Positions 61,278-64,000 of a DNA stretch of 64,000 bases are shown here, piece after piece. How positions within the stretch are numbered: the first letter of the stretch is position 1; every line of letters begins with the position of its first letter. The stretch spans positions 6,482 to 70,481 of the forward strand of contig JALXDL010000042.1 in assembly GCA_026990385.1 (NCBI GenBank), written 5' to 3'. The notes below the pieces were generated by a model. It searched no databases, was not told the DNA's origin, and saw nothing but the letters and a program-made list of their open reading frames with translations. This DNA is from DRKI01 sp011051875 (GTDB lineage Bacteria; Desulfobacterota; Desulfobulbia; Desulfobulbales; Desulfobulbaceae). Position numbers and translations under genes: made by a program.

Positions 61278-61625
61278 GTGAAAGAGACAACGATACGATC
61301 GCGGCGGATGCGGCGGGAAGCGGCCACGGTGGAAGTGATGATCCGCCGTTATTGCCATGACCACCACGGGGGAACGACGGAGTTGTGCGACGAATGCGGG
61401 AAGCTCCTGGACTATGCCCTGTTGCGGCTGTCCAAGTGTCCCTTTCAGGAGGGCAAGACCACCTGCGGCAAGTGCCCTGTCCATTGCTACAAGCCCGGCA
61501 TGCGGGAAAAAATCCAGGAGGTGATGCGCTCCGTGGGCCCGCGCATGATACTGACCAATCCCATTCTCAGCCTCTGGCATCTCCTGGACGGCCTGCGCAA
61601 AAAGCCCCGCCGGCGGAGTCGCTGA
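61278..61625 (+). CDS. ygbA: YgbA family protein (nitrous oxide-stimulated promoter family)
   Basis: 115 residues from a GTG with GGAAGGAAG upstream. The family pattern is complete: RREAATVEVMIRRYCHDHHG, LCDECGKLLDYALLRLSKCPFQEGKTTCGKCPVHCYKPGMREKIQEVMRSVGPRMIL, with Cys and His residues that could bind metal, and the C-terminal NPILSLWHLLDG. In E. coli ygbA is under NsrR control and linked to nitrosative stress. A HcpR-like site in its promoter and the divergent octaheme operon put it in the same context here. Confidence 0.92.
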   Translation: MKETTIRSRRMRREAATVEVMIRRYCHDHHGGTTELCDECGKLLDYALLRLSKCPFQEGKTTCGKCPVHCYKPGMREKIQEVMRSVGPRMILTNPILSLWHLLDGLRKKPRRRSR

Positions 61626-61642
61626 CCGGGTTGCCCGCCGTC

Positions 61643-61671
61643 TTGACACCACCGGGCAAATCCCGTACATT
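61643..61671 (+). promoter_or_regulatory. Sigma-70 promoter of tatBC
   Basis: TTGACA (61643-61648), 17-base spacer, TACATT (61666-61671). The leader to tatB would be about 275 bases and include repeat R1 copy 3 and a second hairpin. Confidence 0.72.
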
Positions 61672-61725
61672 GTGGAGGTTTCCGTGGCAGCGGCAATGCT
61701 GTCCAGTCACTTTTCTCCCTGGCTT

Positions 61726-61809
61726 GAGCGCTTCACCTCTCTGCAAAAGAGAAAACCACATGATTTCAAATGGTTCTCTTTTCACAGCGGCAGATGGGTG
61801 AAACCCGCC
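61726..61809. repeat. Intergenic palindromic repeat R1, copy 3
   Basis: Outer arms GCGCTTCACCTCTCTGCAAA and GGCAGATGGGTGAAACCCG; inner arms AAGAGAAAACCA and TGGTTCTCTTTT around CATGATTTCAAA. The central TGATTNNNAA is shared with copies 1 and 2. Here the element would be transcribed in the tatBC leader. Confidence 0.75.
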
Positions 61810-61846
61810 GGGATTTCCATCTTGCCCCGATCTGCCTCGCCCTGCG

Positions 61847-61879
61847 GTGTTACCATGCAGGCATACTGCATGGTAACAC
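61847..61879 (+). repeat. Perfect hairpin in the tatB leader
   Basis: GTGTTACCATGCAG (61847-61860) pairs perfectly with CTGCATGGTAACAC (61866-61879) around GCATA. Shares the GTTACC/GGTAAC core with the inverted repeat at 61076. It ends 72 bases before the tatB ATG. No U-run follows. Confidence 0.7.
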
Positions 61880-61951
61880 GACAAGACTCGCGGCCCGGGG
61901 CACAATGAAAATCGCTCGATCCGGGTTTTCCTCTATCCATGGCAGGTGTCT

Positions 61952-62401
61952 ATGTTTGGAATTGGCCTTCCGGAAATGCTGGTGATCCTGGCCGTGGCCC
62001 TGATCGTGGTCGGCCCGGACAAACTGCCGGACCTGGCCCGTTCCCTGGCCAAGGGCATGGTGGAACTCAAACGGACCATGAACCAGGTGAAACAGAGCCT
62101 GACCGAAGAGGACGATGTGTTGGGAGAGGTGCAGGACGAACTGAAAAAAACCGCCGGTACGCTCCAGGAACACCTGCTGGATACCGAGAGCCGGACCTGG
62201 CGTGCCCCGCAGGCCCCGGCCGGACGGGAGGACGGTGCCATCGACCTGGAGCCGGTGGAGGAACGGCCCTGGGAGGCCGACCGGCTCAAGGTGCCGCCCG
62301 GTCCTGACGGACCCGGCCCGGACGGGAAAAACGACAGTGCGACCGATGCGGACCAGCAGGAGAAGAACGGCGCCGGCAGTCCGCCCGCCCCGGCCGCATG
62401 A
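61952..62401 (+). CDS. tatB: Twin-arginine translocase subunit TatB
   Basis: 149 residues from the ATG at 61952. N-terminal MFGIGLPEMLVILAVALIVVGP is the single membrane helix with the Glu and Gly-Pro hinge of TatB, then the amphipathic helix LPDLARSLAKGMVELKRTMNQVK and a Pro/Asp-rich tail. The length and Glu8 favour TatB over TatA; a separate tatA is not in the window. Overlaps tatC by 4 bases. Clients include the FeS subunit at 59567. Confidence 0.93.
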   Translation: MFGIGLPEMLVILAVALIVVGPDKLPDLARSLAKGMVELKRTMNQVKQSLTEEDDVLGEVQDELKKTAGTLQEHLLDTESRTWRAPQAPAGREDGAIDLEPVEERPWEADRLKVPPGPDGPGPDGKNDSATDADQQEKNGAGSPPAPAA

Positions 62402-63138
62402 TCGCAGCACTCGAACATTTTGCGCCCCACCACCGGGAGCTGCGCACCCGGCTGATCCGCTGCTTCCTGGCCATCGGGATCTGCACGGTGGTGGCCTACC
62501 TGTTTGTTGACCGGATCGCCGCTCTCTGCATGCGGCCGCTCTTCATCGCCTACCCACCGCTCGGCCACCTGGTCTACACCAGGCTCACCGAGGCGTTTAT
62601 CAGCTATATCAAGCTCTCACTGCTGGTGGGAATCCTGGCCGCCTCCCCCTTTCTCCTCTACCAGGTCTGGATGTTCGTGGCACCGGGACTCCTGGAGCAT
62701 GAAAAGCGGATCGCCCGCAAGGTGGTCTTCTGGGCGACCATGCTCTTTGCCGGCGGCGCCCTGTTCGCCTTCTTCGTCGTCCTGCCCCGCACCCTCCACT
62801 TCTTCATGGGTTATGCCGGGCCGGGCCTGGAGCCGATGCCGAAACTGGGCCTCTACCTCACCTTTGTCGCACGCATGGTCATGGCCTTCGGCATTGCCTT
62901 TGAGATCCCCTTTCTCATGGTCATGGCCTCGCGCACGGGCCTGGTGCAGCGGGACCACTTCAGGAGCAAACGCAAGTATTTCTACATGGTCATCGTCGCG
63001 CTCTCCTTCCTCCTCGCCGCAGGCGATGTCACCGCGACCGCACTGCTCTGCCTGCCCCTGTTCGGTCTCTATGAGGCCGGGATCATCGCCGGCAGGGTCT
63101 TTTCCGGCAACAGCAAGCCGGCAGCCCCCGGCGCCTGA
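62398..63138 (+). CDS. tatC: Twin-arginine translocase subunit TatC
   Basis: 246 residues, six membrane helices. TatC markers: HHRELRTRLIRCFLAIGI (N-terminal HLxELRxR), PFLLYQVWMFVAPGLLEHEKR, FFMGYA, and FGIAFEIPFLMVMASRTGLV with the conserved Glu. Forms the Tat receptor with TatB. Repeat R2 fills the gap to the convergent methyltransferase gene. Confidence 0.97.
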   Translation: MIAALEHFAPHHRELRTRLIRCFLAIGICTVVAYLFVDRIAALCMRPLFIAYPPLGHLVYTRLTEAFISYIKLSLLVGILAASPFLLYQVWMFVAPGLLEHEKRIARKVVFWATMLFAGGALFAFFVVLPRTLHFFMGYAGPGLEPMPKLGLYLTFVARMVMAFGIAFEIPFLMVMASRTGLVQRDHFRSKRKYFYMVIVALSFLLAAGDVTATALLCLPLFGLYEAGIIAGRVFSGNSKPAAPGA

Positions 63139-63149
63139 TCGTAACCGAT

Positions 63150-63339
63150 TACGGGATATCCAATTCCCCAGAATCAACAGAGCCCTGTACGCGGTTGCAG
63201 GTACCTGATCACAGGGGTACCAAGCCGTTGTTGGCACAACCTCAAAACTGTACATTGGCACAAGCGGGCCGATTCGCTATCCCCCCGGTATGCGGAGCGG
63301 CACGACCGTGCAGAGGCGGGGTGCCTGTGACCGCTTACG
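63150..63339 (+). repeat. Intergenic repeat R2, copy D (longer variant)
   Basis: 190 bases from TTACGGGATATCC to GGGGTGCCTGTGACCGCTTACGCC, with AGAATCAACAG and GGTTGCAGGTACC on the left and GGTATGCGG and CGACCGTGCAGAGG on the right. The ends fit copies A and C, but the middle (63210-63280) differs and is longer. Confidence 0.62.
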
Positions 63340-63344
63340 CCTGA

Positions 63345-64000
63345 TCAGCTCCGCCGCAACACCCAGAGGTCGCCCTCGAGCCAGTCACCGCCCTCCCGGC
63401 GCAGGCCGGATTCCCGCTCCGCCGCCACCTGCCAGCCTGTGGCGGCCGCCATCCCGGCGATATAGTCCCGCCCATGGGCATAGCGCCCGGTCGGCCGGAG
63501 CGCCCAGCCGCTTTCCCCCCGCTCTGTTGAAAAAACAAAAAACGCCCCTTTCCCGGCAGCACGGAATGCGGCCTCAAACAGGGGAGCCAGGTCACCGAGA
63601 TAGATCAGGACATCCGCGGCCACCAGCAGGTCATAGGGCGTCTTGCTCCGCTCCAGGTAGGGGACCAGATCGCTGACCGCCAGCCGGTCATAGACCTGCT
63701 TGCCTGCCGCCACCTCGATCATACGCGGCGAAAGATCAATGCCGGTCAGGTGATCACAGGTGGAACGAAAGGTCTCGCCGACAAGGCCGGTGCCGCAGCC
63801 AAGATCGATGGCCCGGCCGTACCGAACCGGATCACCGGTCAATTCAACCAGCAGCTCATGCAGCAGAAACGGCACCCGGTAGCCCAGCTTCTCCAGGAGT
63901 TTTTCTTCGAAATATTCACTGAACTGGTCAAAGAGATCGCGCACATAGTCCCCGGGAGGCTCTGCCACCGCCCTGCCCTCCAGGGCGGCCAGCATGTGAC
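63345..64000 (-). CDS. SAM-dependent methyltransferase (N-terminus beyond the window)
   Basis: About 218 residues visible, open to the right edge. Class I methyltransferase fold: AIDLGCGTGLVGETF (motif I), LTGIDLSPRMIEVA (Asp of motif II), YDLLVAADVLIYLGDLAPLFEAAFRAAGKGAFFVFSTE. The piece VRDLFDQFSEYFEEKLLEKLGYRVPFLL before it is typical of TPR-methyltransferase fusions, so a TPR part is probably encoded outside. Substrate unknown. Confidence 0.85.
   Translation of the reverse strand, partial: HMLAALEGRAVAEPPGDYVRDLFDQFSEYFEEKLLEKLGYRVPFLLHELLVELTGDPVRYGRAIDLGCGTGLVGETFRSTCDHLTGIDLSPRMIEVAAGKQVYDRLAVSDLVPYLERSKTPYDLLVAADVLIYLGDLAPLFEAAFRAAGKGAFFVFSTERGESGWALRPTGRYAHGRDYIAGMAAATGWQVAAERESGLRREGGDWLEGDLWVLRRS

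Noticed and set aside
15643..64000. R1, R2 and R3 as a CRISPR array
   Set aside because: Copies are scattered over tens of kilobases, differ from one another, and are not arranged with regular spacers; no cas genes are present.

Overview
The window is a GC-rich chromosomal segment from an anaerobic, respiratory deltaproteobacterium. Gene content fits Desulfobacterota, most likely a Desulfobulbales-type sulfur- or sulfate-metabolising organism. The placement is an inference from: a tetraheme class III cytochrome c3, a ResB/CcsB cytochrome c maturation pair, a quinone-linked multiheme/NrfD complex with an octaheme HAO-type cytochrome, a group 3b NiFe hydrogenase (sulfhydrogenase type), a small assimilatory-type sulfite reductase, Hcp with a Crp/Fnr regulator, and PilZ and hybrid two-component proteins. 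No rRNA, tRNA, CRISPR, prophage or transposase was recognised, so this looks like ordinary core chromosome with unusually repeat-rich intergenic DNA.

Layout. 1-2 kb: end of an MBL-fold hydrolase, YjbQ, a YafK-type L,D-transpeptidase and a PilZ protein. 2-7 kb: a nitrosative-stress block with an HcpR-like Crp/Fnr regulator divergent from hcp, then a small siroheme reductase, a zinc-ribbon/HD protein and a ferredoxin; a perfect TTGACCTAGGTCAA palindrome lies in front of hcp. 7-10 kb: small proteins absent from simple ORF lists, then creA and leuA, with a leucine-rich leader peptide and terminator (attenuator) before leuA. 10-16 kb: feoA and a six-gene minus-strand run (two PEGA-like lipoproteins, mtnA, a class II aldolase, cls, an amidohydrolase). 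16-21 kb: two large signalling proteins. 21-26 kb: sppA, an orphan binding protein, rtcB and a gate-domain membrane protein. 26-32 kb: sulfhydrogenase operon with its maturation protease and an odd receiver protein, plus a PilZ gene. 32-38 kb: tandem Usp, M16 protease, atypical SDR, rpmB. 39-46 kb: a NarX-type sensor/regulator pair, resB-ccsB and cytochrome c3. 46-55 kb: glyS, a degenerate FolE2-like protein, and a housekeeping run rpoZ-dnaJ-moaC-dksA-galT, then purA. 55-61 kb: the octaheme cytochrome/NrfD/FeS/tetraheme operon, with a YgbA-family gene on the other side. 61-64 kb: tatB-tatC and the end of a methyltransferase.

Two themes connect distant genes. First, nitrogen-oxide chemistry: hcp, the siroheme reductase, ygbA and the octaheme cytochrome operon lie at opposite ends of the window, and a second HcpR-like palindrome (TTGACCCGGATCAA) precedes ygbA. 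Second, cytochrome biogenesis: resB and cytochrome c3 share a very similar promoter sequence, and the Tat genes would export the Tat-signal FeS subunit of the octaheme operon.

The most unusual non-coding signal is three families of interspersed intergenic repeats: R1, an ~85-98 bp imperfect palindrome, 3 copies; R2, ~154 bp, 3 long copies and several fragments; R3, ~90 bp, 3 copies. They fill most of the larger gaps between genes and are not explained by any feature type I recognise.
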